Source: Candidatus Baltobacteraceae bacterium | GTDB taxonomy: Bacteria; Vulcanimicrobiota; Vulcanimicrobiia; Vulcanimicrobiales; Vulcanimicrobiaceae | NCBI GenBank assembly: GCA_036489885.1 | Contig: DASXEW010000001.1 | Coordinates: 868,001 to 932,000 of the forward strand | DNA: 64,000 bases | Direction of reading: 5' to 3' | Shown: piece by piece, positions 41,048 through 49,453 of the stretch | Layout of the letters: every line of letters starts with the position of its first letter | Numbering within the stretch: the stretch's first letter is position 1 | The notes under the pieces: model-generated | Told to the model about the DNA's origin: nothing | The model's input: the letters and a program-made list of their open reading frames with translations, nothing else | The model's database searches: none | Made by a program: the position numbers and the translations under genes

Positions 41048-42316
41048 TTACGAGGGATAGTCGAGCTTACAGACCGCCATGATCGACGAAACGGACGGCG
41101 CAATTTTGTCCGCCGCAACCCGGTCTTCGATATGCATCACGTTGTAGGGATCCCCAGGCGTCCCGTTCGCTACGGTGTTGCCCACCCACATCGGCCACAT
41201 AAGGGCGTGGTTCTGTGCGCGGAAATACGCCTCGCCTTCGAAAATCGGCGAGTCGAATTGTTTGCCCTCGAGAGCTCTTGCAACTTTGACGGCGTCGGTA
41301 CTCTTGGCAGTGTTGATGCCGTTCAGTAACATGTCCATTCCGAGGTAGCCGAAAGCACTACGTGGAGAGGGTGGCAATTTAAACCGCTTGCGGTATTCGG
41401 CGACGAAGGCGTGAGCAGATGGCTTCTTACCCAAGACCAAATCGCTGTCGTAGTACCATTCGACGCCCCAATACCCAATTCGCGCCGGTTTCGGCAGCGC
41501 CCAGAAGTTCTCGAGATCCGCAAGCGGTCCGCCGACCTTCATCTTGCTGAGGATCCCGTAGCTGCCGGCTTGCTGCATCAGGGTCACGAAGTCGTTACCG
41601 CCGGGATTGCAGATGAAGACGTCTGCGCCAGAAGAGGCGAGCTGCGGAAGATACGATCCCCACTCGCTGGTACCAAGTGGTGCGTAAACGTTCCCGACCA
41701 GCGTCGCGCCAAGTTGCTTCGCAACGTCTTGGTAGCCTTCCATGATCGAGTGACCGTACGCATAGTCGGGCGTAATGGCGTACCATTTCTTGCCGAACTT
41801 CGAGAAGGTCGAACCGGTCGCGTGCGTGAGCATCCAGGTTGGGTGGCAGATCTGGAAACTGCTCCAGTGACATTCCTTCATCGTGAACGTGTCGGTGTGA
41901 CCGCCGGAGTCCATGTAGAGGACGCCCATCGAGTTCGCCGCACCCCCAACTGAAAGAGAAACCGCGCTTGACACGCTTCCGATGAGCGCGACGCATTTGT
42001 CCTGATTGACGAGCTTGCGCGCCTTTTGGACGGCGACGCCGGGGTCGGCAGCCGAGTCTTCCATGAGGAGAACGACCTGGCGATTCATCGCGCCACCCTT
42101 TTTATTCCAGGCCTCGAGCGCGAGCTGCATGCCGTTGAATTCGTCCTTACCGAGCGCGGCATACGTCCCGGTCTGCGGATCAATGGCACCGATCTTGATC
42201 TGGTCAGCGGCTTCCCCGAGCCGTGGTATGAACGCCGGAGCTCCGAATGTCGCCGCTCCCGCCGCGACTGCCGTCCCCTTCAGAAATCCCTTGCGCGACA
42301 GCGCAAACTTTCCCAT
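41048..42316 (-). CDS. Branched-chain amino acid-type ABC transporter substrate-binding protein (Tat-exported)
   Basis: The 422-aa periplasmic binding protein of the LivK type begins with a twin-arginine-like leader SRKGFLKGTAVAAGAATFGA, then QIKIGAIDPQTGTYAALGKD and VLLMEDSAADPGVAVQKARK, typical of type I periplasmic binding folds. Ligand may be a branched-chain amino acid, amide or urea. A perfect AGGAGG lies 4 bases before the ATG. No permease or ATPase gene (livH/M/G/F) is next to it, so it must work with a distant transporter. Confidence 0.88.
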   Translation of the reverse strand: MGKFALSRKGFLKGTAVAAGAATFGAPAFIPRLGEAADQIKIGAIDPQTGTYAALGKDEFNGMQLALEAWNKKGGAMNRQVVLLMEDSAADPGVAVQKARKLVNQDKCVALIGSVSSAVSLSVGGAANSMGVLYMDSGGHTDTFTMKECHWSSFQICHPTWMLTHATGSTFSKFGKKWYAITPDYAYGHSIMEGYQDVAKQLGATLVGNVYAPLGTSEWGSYLPQLASSGADVFICNPGGNDFVTLMQQAGSYGILSKMKVGGPLADLENFWALPKPARIGYWGVEWYYDSDLVLGKKPSAHAFVAEYRKRFKLPPSPRSAFGYLGMDMLLNGINTAKSTDAVKVARALEGKQFDSPIFEGEAYFRAQNHALMWPMWVGNTVANGTPGDPYNVMHIEDRVAADKIAPSVSSIMAVCKLDYPS

Positions 42317-42519
42317 GCAGCCTCCTAAGCAGATATAAAAGACTCGTCCGTACTGTGTTTGGACGTGTGGCCTGGGAACGTTCCGAATACGACAAAAGTG
42401 CCCTGCGAACTAACAGCGACGGATGAAGAGGTCTGTTAAGTGGGCTGAGTTTCAATGCCGGCGTTAGCGCGCCCAATTTGAAGAAAATAGCGATTTACAG
42501 GGATTTCTTCTCTTCCTGA

Positions 42520-42547
42520 GTAACGGAAATATAGATTATCGTTACTG
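42520..42547. other. dif: Candidate dif site (Xer recombination site)
   Basis: A 28-bp element is built as 11-6-11: left arm AGTAACGGAAA (42520-42530), centre TATAGA (42531-42536), right arm TTATCGTTACT (42537-42547). The left arm and the reverse complement of the right arm agree at 9 of 11 positions, with the outer 7 identical. The right arm resembles the conserved XerD arm of known dif sites (TTATGTTAAAT type) and the centre is AT-rich. It lies 17 bp before the start codon of a Xer-type recombinase, as with the XerS and XerH systems where the recombinase gene sits beside its site. Confidence 0.7.
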
Positions 42548-42564
42548 GGTTGGTGAGGAGAAGC

Positions 42565-43581
42565 ATGGCCCGAACGAGGCGATATGAGGCGGCCGATTTC
42601 CGATCCAAGGATCCGCTTATCGACGAATTCGCGGACTCTTTGGTTCGCGAAGGCCAGCAACCCCGAACGATCGTTGCCTACCAACGTGACCTCGAGCATT
42701 TGGGGTCGTTTCTTGCGTCTGGCAAAAACGATGATCCCGCGGAGCATCGCGAGCCGCCGTACGATCGGCTTGAAAAAGCGAGCGCCACCGATTTGATTGG
42801 CTATACGCGCTGGCTTCAAGGGTCGCGACGGTATGCGCACCGGTCGATTCGCCGAAAGGTCTCATGTCTTCGGAAGTTCTACCGGTTCGTTCGGTTCTCG
42901 GGGCGGCGCGCTGATAACCCCGCCAGCGATATACCGGTGCCCAAGCTCGGGCGCCGTGAGTTGACGGGAGTCTTGGACGTCGACGAGGTTCGCCGGGTGT
43001 TAACCATGGCGCCGCCGGCCGGCCTCGATGCCGCTCAAATTGCGCGCGATCGAGCGATTTTGGAATGCCTCTATTCGAGCGGGCTTCGACGCTCCGAACT
43101 CGTCGGATTGAACGAGGCGGACGTCAATTTGCAACGCCGCAGCATGCGCGTGCTTGGGAAAGGCAACAAAGTTCGTTACGTACCGTTGACGACGCATGCC
43201 GCGGAAGCCATGAGGCGATATGCGGATCTCCGTCCCCCGTCGCCGACCGGTGCTTTTTTTACAGGCCGAGCCAAGGCGCGTATAAGCGAATCACAAGTCT
43301 ATAAAGTCGTGCGTACGTACATGCTTCTCGCCGGCATCTCCGACGAGAACGCGCATCCTCACATCCTGCGGCACTCCGTTGCAACACACATGCGGGAACG
43401 GGGCGCGGATGTTCTCTTTCTTCGAGAGTTCCTTGGCCACGCGAGCACTGCGACGACGGAAATCTACACGCACCTTTCGGCTGAGCTTATACGGAGCGAG
43501 TTTGAGGAAACCCACGCACGAAGTACGATGGACGAGTCTACAGCCGCCCCTTTTCGTCGCCGTCGAGAACGTCGCGCTTAA
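42565..43581 (+). CDS. xer: Xer-type tyrosine recombinase
   Basis: The 338-aa recombinase has an N-terminal SAM-like core-binding domain (about 15-115) and a catalytic domain with Arg175 (SSGLRRSEL), Lys in GKGNKVR (about 199-202), His266-x-x-Arg269 (HILRHS), His292 (LGHAS) and Tyr301 (EIYTH). All catalytic residues are present. It is about 40 residues longer than XerC/XerD, with an Arg-rich C-terminal tail. It may act alone like XerH or XerS, resolving chromosome dimers at the dif-like site 17 bp upstream, though a second Xer gene elsewhere cannot be excluded. ATG 42565 follows GAGGAG. The tail overlaps panE by 4 bp. Confidence 0.9.
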   Translation: MARTRRYEAADFRSKDPLIDEFADSLVREGQQPRTIVAYQRDLEHLGSFLASGKNDDPAEHREPPYDRLEKASATDLIGYTRWLQGSRRYAHRSIRRKVSCLRKFYRFVRFSGRRADNPASDIPVPKLGRRELTGVLDVDEVRRVLTMAPPAGLDAAQIARDRAILECLYSSGLRRSELVGLNEADVNLQRRSMRVLGKGNKVRYVPLTTHAAEAMRRYADLRPPSPTGAFFTGRAKARISESQVYKVVRTYMLLAGISDENAHPHILRHSVATHMRERGADVLFLREFLGHASTATTEIYTHLSAELIRSEFEETHARSTMDESTAAPFRRRRERRA

Positions 43582-44528
43582 ACGCTAGCTCGCGTTGATT
43601 CGACGGTCGCGGCACGTTCGCGCGCTTTGATCAATCGCAACAGCGACTCGTTGTAAGGCGTCGGGGTTTGCGAGCGTCTGCCGGCCGCAACGATCGAGCC
43701 GCTGATCTGGTCGATCTCGGTTCGCTTCCCTTCTGCAAGGTCGATCGCCATCGTGCTCCGCACGCCCGCAGTCGACTCGACGATCTCGCGAACGTACGTC
43801 CACGCATCGGCGAACGGCAACTTAATGCGCGCGGCTTGGGCAACAGTTGCTGCTTCGAGTGCGATCGCGCGCGCGAGCGACGAAGCGTCGGCATCTTCGA
43901 GAATCGTTCCCGAGGGACAATCGAGTAGCGCACTAAGCGGATTGATTGCTGCGTTTGCAATCAGCTTGCCCCACAAGTGCGAGCGAATGTCGTAAGCGAC
44001 GCGCACGTCGAGACCCGCGGATGCAATCAGCGCGGCTGTTTGTTCGACGGTGCCGGATGATGCGCCGGCGCTTCCGATGACGGTACGTCCTTCCCCGATG
44101 CGTTCGGCGACGCCGTCGCCTTCTGTAATCGACATCTCCGTCGTCGCGCCGACGACGAGCGCTACGAAACTTCCAAGCGCAGCTTTGATCGCTTCCTCAT
44201 TGCCAAGTCCGTTTTGCAGCGAGACGATCGTCGTCGCCGGATCGAGCCGGCCACCAAGCGGACGGAGCGCGCGCAGTGTGTCGTACGCTTTGACGAACAC
44301 GAAGATCACGTCGGACTCCAGGACCGCGGACGGATCGGTCGCGGCGCGCACCCTTCGCGGTGTCCGGCCCTCGACGGTGACGCCGTCGCGTTCGAGCGTT
44401 GCGCAAAGCTCCGATCGGACATCCAGGTAGGTCACGTCGCCGGCAGCAGCCAGATGCCAACCAAAGAGCGCTCCCTGCGCTCCGGCGCCCAAAATCCCGA
44501 TTCGTCTCTTCTTCTCTTGCCGTTCCAT
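43578..44528 (-). CDS. panE: 2-dehydropantoate 2-reductase (PanE/ApbA family)
   Basis: The 316-aa NADP enzyme has GILGAGAQGALFG (dinucleotide loop), FVFVKAYDT, LQNGLGNEEAI, and the C-terminal catalytic region SHLWGKLIANAAINPLSALL with Lys, followed by the all-helix dimerisation domain. It reduces ketopantoate to pantoate on the way to coenzyme A. A frame start 136 codons upstream translates antisense of the rhomboid gene and is rejected; ATG 44528 is used. Confidence 0.9.
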   Translation of the reverse strand: MERQEKKRRIGILGAGAQGALFGWHLAAAGDVTYLDVRSELCATLERDGVTVEGRTPRRVRAATDPSAVLESDVIFVFVKAYDTLRALRPLGGRLDPATTIVSLQNGLGNEEAIKAALGSFVALVVGATTEMSITEGDGVAERIGEGRTVIGSAGASSGTVEQTAALIASAGLDVRVAYDIRSHLWGKLIANAAINPLSALLDCPSGTILEDADASSLARAIALEAATVAQAARIKLPFADAWTYVREIVESTAGVRSTMAIDLAEGKRTEIDQISGSIVAAGRRSQTPTPYNESLLRLIKARERAATVESTRASV

Positions 44529-44536
44529 GCTCAGCC

Positions 44537-45232
44537 TTATCTTCGTCGTGCGCGTAGGGTCGCTCTTCGGAAGAGCGGCAAGAGGATTACGCCGGACGCA
44601 AAGCCGCCGATGTGCGCGAAATAGGCCGTGCCTCCGCCCTGCTCGCTCATCGCCCGATGGGTGATGGCGCCCCAACCGTGCGCGAACTGTACGGCAGCCC
44701 AGAGGCCGATGACGAGGATCGCGGGCAGGCGTAAAAAGAGTGGAAAGCAGCCGATCGGAATGACCGTCCCGACACGGCTGGTGGGATACATCACGATGTA
44801 GCCGCCCAAGATTCCCGCGATTGCGCCGGAGGCTCCAATCGCGGGAACGTGGCTGCCCGGATCGATTGCGACCTGCGCGATGTTGCCGACGATCCCACAG
44901 ACCAAATAATAGACGAGATAGCCGAACGATCCGCACGTGTATTCCATCGCCGGCCCGAACACGACCAGAAACAGCATATTGAAAAATATGTGCAGGAAGC
45001 TGCCATGCAAGAACATCGCAGTGAACAGTGTCAGCGCGGGGATTGGTGGACTCGGCGCGGCGAGCACGACACCATGCGTGACGTCATATGGAATGAGCGC
45101 AAATGCGTCGATGAACGCGTCGGTGTTCGGCGCGTAGAATTCCTGAAGGAAGACCGCAACGTTTGCGATGACCAGAGCGTATGTTACAAACGGGAACGTC
45201 GGAGTTCGCGTTCCCGCTCTGAGTGGGATCAC
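44537..45232 (-). CDS. Rhomboid-family intramembrane serine protease
   Basis: The 231-aa protein has six or more membrane helices with the rhomboid marks: HGSFLHIFFNMLFL (His/Asn in helix 2), catalytic Ser in GASGAIAGILGG and catalytic His in YFAHIGGFASG. It cleaves membrane protein helices; the target is unknown. GTG 45232 overlaps the MCE gene stop by 4 bp. Last but one gene of a ten-gene operon. Confidence 0.92.
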   Translation of the reverse strand: MIPLRAGTRTPTFPFVTYALVIANVAVFLQEFYAPNTDAFIDAFALIPYDVTHGVVLAAPSPPIPALTLFTAMFLHGSFLHIFFNMLFLVVFGPAMEYTCGSFGYLVYYLVCGIVGNIAQVAIDPGSHVPAIGASGAIAGILGGYIVMYPTSRVGTVIPIGCFPLFLRLPAILVIGLWAAVQFAHGWGAITHRAMSEQGGGTAYFAHIGGFASGVILLPLFRRATLRARRR

Positions 45233-46830
45233 GGCCTGGCCGAGGATCCTCCGAGAAGACGATATTGCAAACCGTAGACCGTGCGGCGCTCCGAATGGAG
45301 TAAGTCACGTTCACCCGCAAAGAGGTCGATGTTCCCGGTCGCGTGCAAGCGTAAGTACGCATCGACGAACCCGTAGCGCGGATCGTACGCGAGACCTTCG
45401 AACCCGAAGACTTTGTTCGAGATGAGTCCCATCACGCCGAGTCGCGAGTACAGAATGCCGCCGCCAAGCAAGACGCCCGGCGCGACCTGTTGACGCAGAG
45501 CGAGGTTCCAAGTTTGGCTTCCGGAGAGATCGTTCACGCCCGCATAAACCTGCGACTCGGAGTGCGGGAGAACGACGACATTAAAGTCGCTCTGCGGTCC
45601 CTTATCGTTTGACAGTAACGCGTTGTTCGGCACGTCGGCGGCTTTGGGAGTCAGCTCGTCGAGCCGGATTTGCACTTCGATCAGGTTCTTCGCGAGGTCG
45701 CCGATGCGGTTGCGCAGCGCAGTCGTCATGTGAAACTCGCCGCTCTGCTGCTTAACGCCGCTCGGAGTCGGTGACGGAACGTACGGTGACGGACTCGGCG
45801 GCATGATCGGAGCGCTCGCTGGCGGGGACGTCGCGCCCGCATCGACGCCGTAAACGGAGCTCGTGCCGCCGAGAGCGCCCAGCAGCGAGGTGGCACGCTG
45901 CGTTGCAGCATCGATATGAGCCAGCGTGTCACGCAGCTGACCCTGCGTTTGCGGATTCTCGGTGGCGTTACGCAGATCGGACGTCAGCGTCGCAATATTC
46001 GCCGTTGCCATCTGAATATGGGAGACCGTATCCGTCAATTGCGCGCGCAACTGTGGGTTGGTCGCCATGCTCTTGAGTGAGTCGGTGGCGACTGCGAGCG
46101 AATCTGCCGTTCGATTCAACGACGTCAGCAGCGTATCGATCCGGCCGCCGTTCCGGCGAACCGTCGAATCGAGCTGACCGGTCAGATCGACGATGCTGGC
46201 GCTCGCCGTGTCGAGCGAACGTTGAAGCGTATCGGTCAAGGCCAGACCCTTGTGCGAGAGCTGTTGCATTGCTCCATTGGCGGTCTCAGCAAGCGCATTG
46301 GCGTTGGCGATCGCGGATTGGAGCTGATCCATGAGGTGGGGCTCGCGCCGGGTGAGGTCAGTCAACAGCGCGTCGAACTTGTTTAGCTCGCCGCGACCGG
46401 ACTCAAGTAGCTCCTGGATCGATACGGGTTCCTTGCCGCGCGGCTGCTGATCGATCGGCAGAACGTAGCGCGGAAGCAGCGCGAGCTGTTCCTTCTTCTT
46501 CCGCGGCGGGACGATGGTGAGCGTCGAGGACCCCGTCAGCGGCGCCGAGATGATGAAATCCGAGTCGCGTGGGATGTCGACCCAGCTGGCGACCTGCAAG
46601 ACGACGTCGACGGTGAAGTCGTCGAGCATCTGGATTTCCGAGACGGTACCGACCTGGACGCCGCTCTCGTAAACGATCGCGCCCTTTGTGAGGCCGGCGG
46701 CGCTTGCGAAATGAATTCCCGTCTGATACCCGTTGACGCGCGCAGAAAAATTCGCGAGGACGAAGTAAACCGCAAAGATTGCGACGAGGCCAAGGAGCGT
46801 AAACGCTCCGACGATAGCTTGTCTGCTCAT
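45229..46830 (-). CDS. mlaD: MCE-domain protein (MlaD-like) with helical stalk and beta-rich C-terminus
   Basis: The 533-aa protein has an N-terminal membrane anchor (about 5-27), one MCE domain (about 36-108; GIHFASAAGLTKGAIVYESG, VQVGTVSEIQM), a long helical region (about 120-310) with repeated TDTVSHIQMATANIA/RDTLAHIDAATQRA-type segments, a Pro/Ser linker (about 320-350) and a beta-rich C-terminal part (about 395-530) with alternating strands. It should form the lipid channel from the MlaE/MlaF pump across the periplasm. The C-terminal part could insert in the outer membrane, as reported for MlaD of the diderm Firmicute Veillonella. Confidence 0.88.
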   Translation of the reverse strand: MSRQAIVGAFTLLGLVAIFAVYFVLANFSARVNGYQTGIHFASAAGLTKGAIVYESGVQVGTVSEIQMLDDFTVDVVLQVASWVDIPRDSDFIISAPLTGSSTLTIVPPRKKKEQLALLPRYVLPIDQQPRGKEPVSIQELLESGRGELNKFDALLTDLTRREPHLMDQLQSAIANANALAETANGAMQQLSHKGLALTDTLQRSLDTASASIVDLTGQLDSTVRRNGGRIDTLLTSLNRTADSLAVATDSLKSMATNPQLRAQLTDTVSHIQMATANIATLTSDLRNATENPQTQGQLRDTLAHIDAATQRATSLLGALGGTSSVYGVDAGATSPPASAPIMPPSPSPYVPSPTPSGVKQQSGEFHMTTALRNRIGDLAKNLIEVQIRLDELTPKAADVPNNALLSNDKGPQSDFNVVVLPHSESQVYAGVNDLSGSQTWNLALRQQVAPGVLLGGGILYSRLGVMGLISNKVFGFEGLAYDPRYGFVDAYLRLHATGNIDLFAGERDLLHSERRTVYGLQYRLLGGSSARP

Positions 46831-47579
46831 ATGGGAATCGGTCCGACCTCGCTTCCTTGCAAGAACTGTTGGACAATCGGGTTGATCGATGAGCGCATCT
46901 CGGCGAGGGTCCCGTATGCGATGATCGCGCCTTCGAAAAGCATCGCTACATAGTCCGCCATCATGAAGATACTCTGTAGGTCGTGCGAGACCACGACCGC
47001 GGTCCCGTTCATCTTCTTACGCAAGTGCATGATCGTATCGGTCAAGAGATGCGTGATGATCGGATCGGATCCGGTTGTCGGCTCGTCGTAGAGAACGACC
47101 TCGGGATTCGTGATGATCGCGCGCGCAAAACCGACGCGCTTGACCATGCCGCCCGAAAGCTCGGCGGGATACTTCTCTTCCGTGCCCGCGAGTCCGACCG
47201 TCTCGAGCGCTTCGGTGACGCGCGGTTTAATCTCGTCGTCCTGGAGGTGCATGTTCTCACGCAACGGCAGCGCGACGTTGTCATAGACGTTCAGGCTGTC
47301 GAAGAGCGCGGCAAATTGAAACGAGAACCCGATCGACCGGCGCAGGTTCACGAGCTCGCGTTCGGTCAGCTGAGTGAGATCTTGACCCTTCACGAACACG
47401 CGTCCATGGGTCGGCTTACGCAGTCCGTTGAGCAGACGCAGGATCGTCGATTTTCCGGCACCCGAGAGTCCGACGATGCACGTAATCGAACCCTCGACGA
47501 TATCAAGCGTAAGATTCTGCAGCACGACGCGCTCGGCATACGCGAGCGTGACGTCGTCGAGGCGCGCGATGACGGCCAT
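46827..47579 (-). CDS. mlaF: Lipid-transport ABC ATPase MlaF
   Basis: The 250-aa ABC ATPase has Walker A GLSGAGKSTILRLL, Q-loop FSFQFAALFDSL, signature ELSGGMVKRVGFARAI, Walker B VVLYDEPTTGSDP and H-loop VVSHDL. The short QFAALFDSLNVYDNVALPLR and LSGGM variants are those of MlaF-type ATPases that pair with MlaE. It powers phospholipid movement between the membranes. Confidence 0.94.
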   Translation of the reverse strand: MAVIARLDDVTLAYAERVVLQNLTLDIVEGSITCIVGLSGAGKSTILRLLNGLRKPTHGRVFVKGQDLTQLTERELVNLRRSIGFSFQFAALFDSLNVYDNVALPLRENMHLQDDEIKPRVTEALETVGLAGTEEKYPAELSGGMVKRVGFARAIITNPEVVLYDEPTTGSDPIITHLLTDTIMHLRKKMNGTAVVVSHDLQSIFMMADYVAMLFEGAIIAYGTLAEMRSSINPIVQQFLQGSEVGPIPI

Positions 47580-47580
47580 C

Positions 47581-48375
47581 TCAGCCGCCTCCGAAATTGC
47601 TGCCGAACAAAATGTACGACAGCAAAAAGTTCGTGATGAAGATCAAGATGATCGAGATGACTACCGAACCGGTCGTCGAGATGCCGACGCCGGCCGCACC
47701 GAGTCGCGTCCGCAAGCCTTGATACGACCCGATCAGAACGATGATGACGGCAAACACGAATGTCTTCAGCAAACCGAGCAGCATGTCCGAGATGGCTACA
47801 CCTTGGCGAATCGACGTCAAAAATGTGTCGTAGTCTATATGCGCGACCTGATTTGCGAGCCAGGCTCCACCGAGAATCGAAACGATGTCGGCCATGATCG
47901 TGAGCACCGGTAGCATCAGGAGCATTGCGACGAGCCGCGGGACGACCAGCATGCGCACCGGTGAAAGCCCGAGCGCTTCGAGCGCCTCGATCTGCTCCGT
48001 GATCACCATCGAGCCGAGCTCGGCTGCGATCGCGGCGCCGGCGCGGCCCGCCACGACGACGGCCGAGAGCATCGGGCCAAGCTCGCGAAACGACCCAAAT
48101 GCGACCGCCGAGCCGACCAAACTGCCAAAGCCGTAATGCACGGCTTGCACCGCCGACTCCAGCGAGATCACCATGCCGGTGAACAGCGAGGTCAACAGCA
48201 CGATCGACCAGGATTGCACGCCGAGCAGATAGGCCTGATTGAAGGTCTCGGCGACGCGAATGCGCAGCCCGGCGATCAGTCTTGCGGATTCGCCTCCGAG
48301 CAGCGCGACGCCGCCGACATACTCGAGCAAATCGGTCGTTTCACGGCCGACGCTTTCGAGCGGATTTGCTGCCAT
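47581..48375 (-). CDS. mlaE: Lipid-transport ABC permease MlaE
   Basis: The 264-aa permease has five or six membrane helices and the MlaE marks: VVLLTSLFTGMVISLESAVQ-type coupling helix (WSIVLLTSLFTGMVISLES), GRAGAAIAAELGSMVITEQI (EIGxMRVTEQI-like cytoplasmic loop), EALEALGLSPVRMLVVPRLV and GYYLSYGLG-like end. It extracts or delivers phospholipid at the inner membrane with MlaF and the MCE protein. One bp separates it from mlaF. Confidence 0.94.
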   Translation of the reverse strand: MAANPLESVGRETTDLLEYVGGVALLGGESARLIAGLRIRVAETFNQAYLLGVQSWSIVLLTSLFTGMVISLESAVQAVHYGFGSLVGSAVAFGSFRELGPMLSAVVVAGRAGAAIAAELGSMVITEQIEALEALGLSPVRMLVVPRLVAMLLMLPVLTIMADIVSILGGAWLANQVAHIDYDTFLTSIRQGVAISDMLLGLLKTFVFAVIIVLIGSYQGLRTRLGAAGVGISTTGSVVISIILIFITNFLLSYILFGSNFGGG

Positions 48376-48738
48376 TTAGTTGGCGAGTTCAGCGACTCCG
48401 GAAAGGACGCCTTGCGTCAGCTCGACGCGCCGTAATGCGACGCCGCGCTCTGCCTGCAGGTTGAATTGGACCTGATTGACCTGCGTGATCCGGCGATCGA
48501 GCTCGTCCAGCCGCTGACGCGCCTCGCGTACGAATCCCGAGAAATAGCGTTCGACAGCGCACCGGTACCGGCCGACCTCTTCTTCCGTCGGTTCACGTTC
48601 CGTCAAGATCGCTTCCATCGTTTTTTGCGCCGAGGTCATTGCGCGATCGCGGATGCGAAACTCGGCAACTTGCGCTACCAGCGCGCGGAGCCGGCCCACG
48701 TCAAGAGCCAGAGTCGGCTCTCCCTGCGTCGATCGCAC
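48376..48738 (-). CDS. Coiled-coil protein of unknown role before mlaE
   Basis: The product (120 aa from GTG 48738, or 107 from GTG 48699) is almost entirely helical with heptad-like spacing ([40 protein letters not shown]), resembling FliJ-like stalk proteins in size and charge. No flagellar genes are near, so that similarity is probably only coiled-coil shape. The later start avoids a 38-bp overlap with rph. It abuts mlaE, suggesting an accessory role in lipid transport or only co-transcription. Confidence 0.6.
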   Translation of the reverse strand: MRSTQGEPTLALDVGRLRALVAQVAEFRIRDRAMTSAQKTMEAILTEREPTEEEVGRYRCAVERYFSGFVREARQRLDELDRRITQVNQVQFNLQAERGVALRRVELTQGVLSGVAELAN

Positions 48739-49453
48739 GCGCCTGCGCGGTGAAGAGCTCTTGGATGCCGGCCGCTGCGAGGTCGAGCATCGCGTCGAGC
48801 TTGGAGCGCGAGAACGGATGCGCTTCGGCGGTGCCCTGCACTTCGACTAGTTCGCCGTGACTGGTCATGGCGACGTTCATATCGACTTCGGCGCGGCTGT
48901 CTTCCGTATAGGCGAGATCGAGCAATAAACGGTTTTCTACGATGCCGACCGACGTAGCCGCGATCTGTGCGCGCAGTGGCCACTTTGAACCGTCGAAACG
49001 TTTGTGCAACGCGAGCGCGATCGCGACGTACGCGCCTGTAATGGCCGCGGTGCGCGTTCCCCCGTCAGCTTGAATCACGTCGCAATCGACCCACAGCGTG
49101 CGTTCGCCGAGGGCGCTCATGTCGGTGACCGCGCGAAGCGCGCGGCCGATCAAACGTTGGATCTCATGCGTCCGTCCGCCGGGACGTCCTTTGACGCTCT
49201 CGCGGGCGGTGCGTTCCTGTGTCGCACGCGGCAGCATCGCGTATTCGGCGGTAATCCAGCCGGTTCCGCGGCCTTTCATCCATTGCGGGACGCGTTCCTC
49301 GAGCGTCGCTGCGCAAAGGACACGCGTGCGCCCGACTGTGATCAGCGCGCTGCCTTCGGCAAATTCGAGAAAGTTCGGCTCGATCAAAACGGGTCGAAGG
49401 TCGGTTGGAAGCCTTCCGTCCTCGCGCAATTCCGTGGCTGAGGCTTGTATCAT
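48701..49453 (-). CDS. rph: Ribonuclease PH
   Basis: The 250-aa phosphorolytic exonuclease has [20 protein letters not shown] (start strand), [46 protein letters not shown] (phosphate-site Arg), [19 protein letters not shown] and [20 protein letters not shown]. It trims tRNA 3' ends. A 46-codon upstream extension overlaps glmS and is rejected in favour of ATG 49453, which overlaps the glmS stop by 4 bp. Confidence 0.96.
   Translation of the reverse strand: MIQASATELREDGRLPTDLRPVLIEPNFLEFAEGSALITVGRTRVLCAATLEERVPQWMKGRGTGWITAEYAMLPRATQERTARESVKGRPGGRTHEIQRLIGRALRAVTDMSALGERTLWVDCDVIQADGGTRTAAITGAYVAIALALHKRFDGSKWPLRAQIAATSVGIVENRLLLDLAYTEDSRAEVDMNVAMTSHGELVEVQGTAEAHPFSRSKLDAMLDLAAAGIQELFTAQARAIDAGRADSGS

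Noticed and set aside
43578-44936. 452-aa version of PanE
   Set aside because: The first 136 residues overlap the rhomboid gene out of frame and are Arg-rich; the dinucleotide-binding start follows ATG 44528.
45084-45362. Short opposite-strand frames over the MCE and rhomboid genes
   Set aside because: These are shadows of strongly coding reverse-strand genes, rich in Arg/Ser/Ala and without ribosome binding sites.
48376-48738. FliJ flagellar chaperone
   Set aside because: Only coiled-coil size and charge agree; there are no other flagellar genes in the window.
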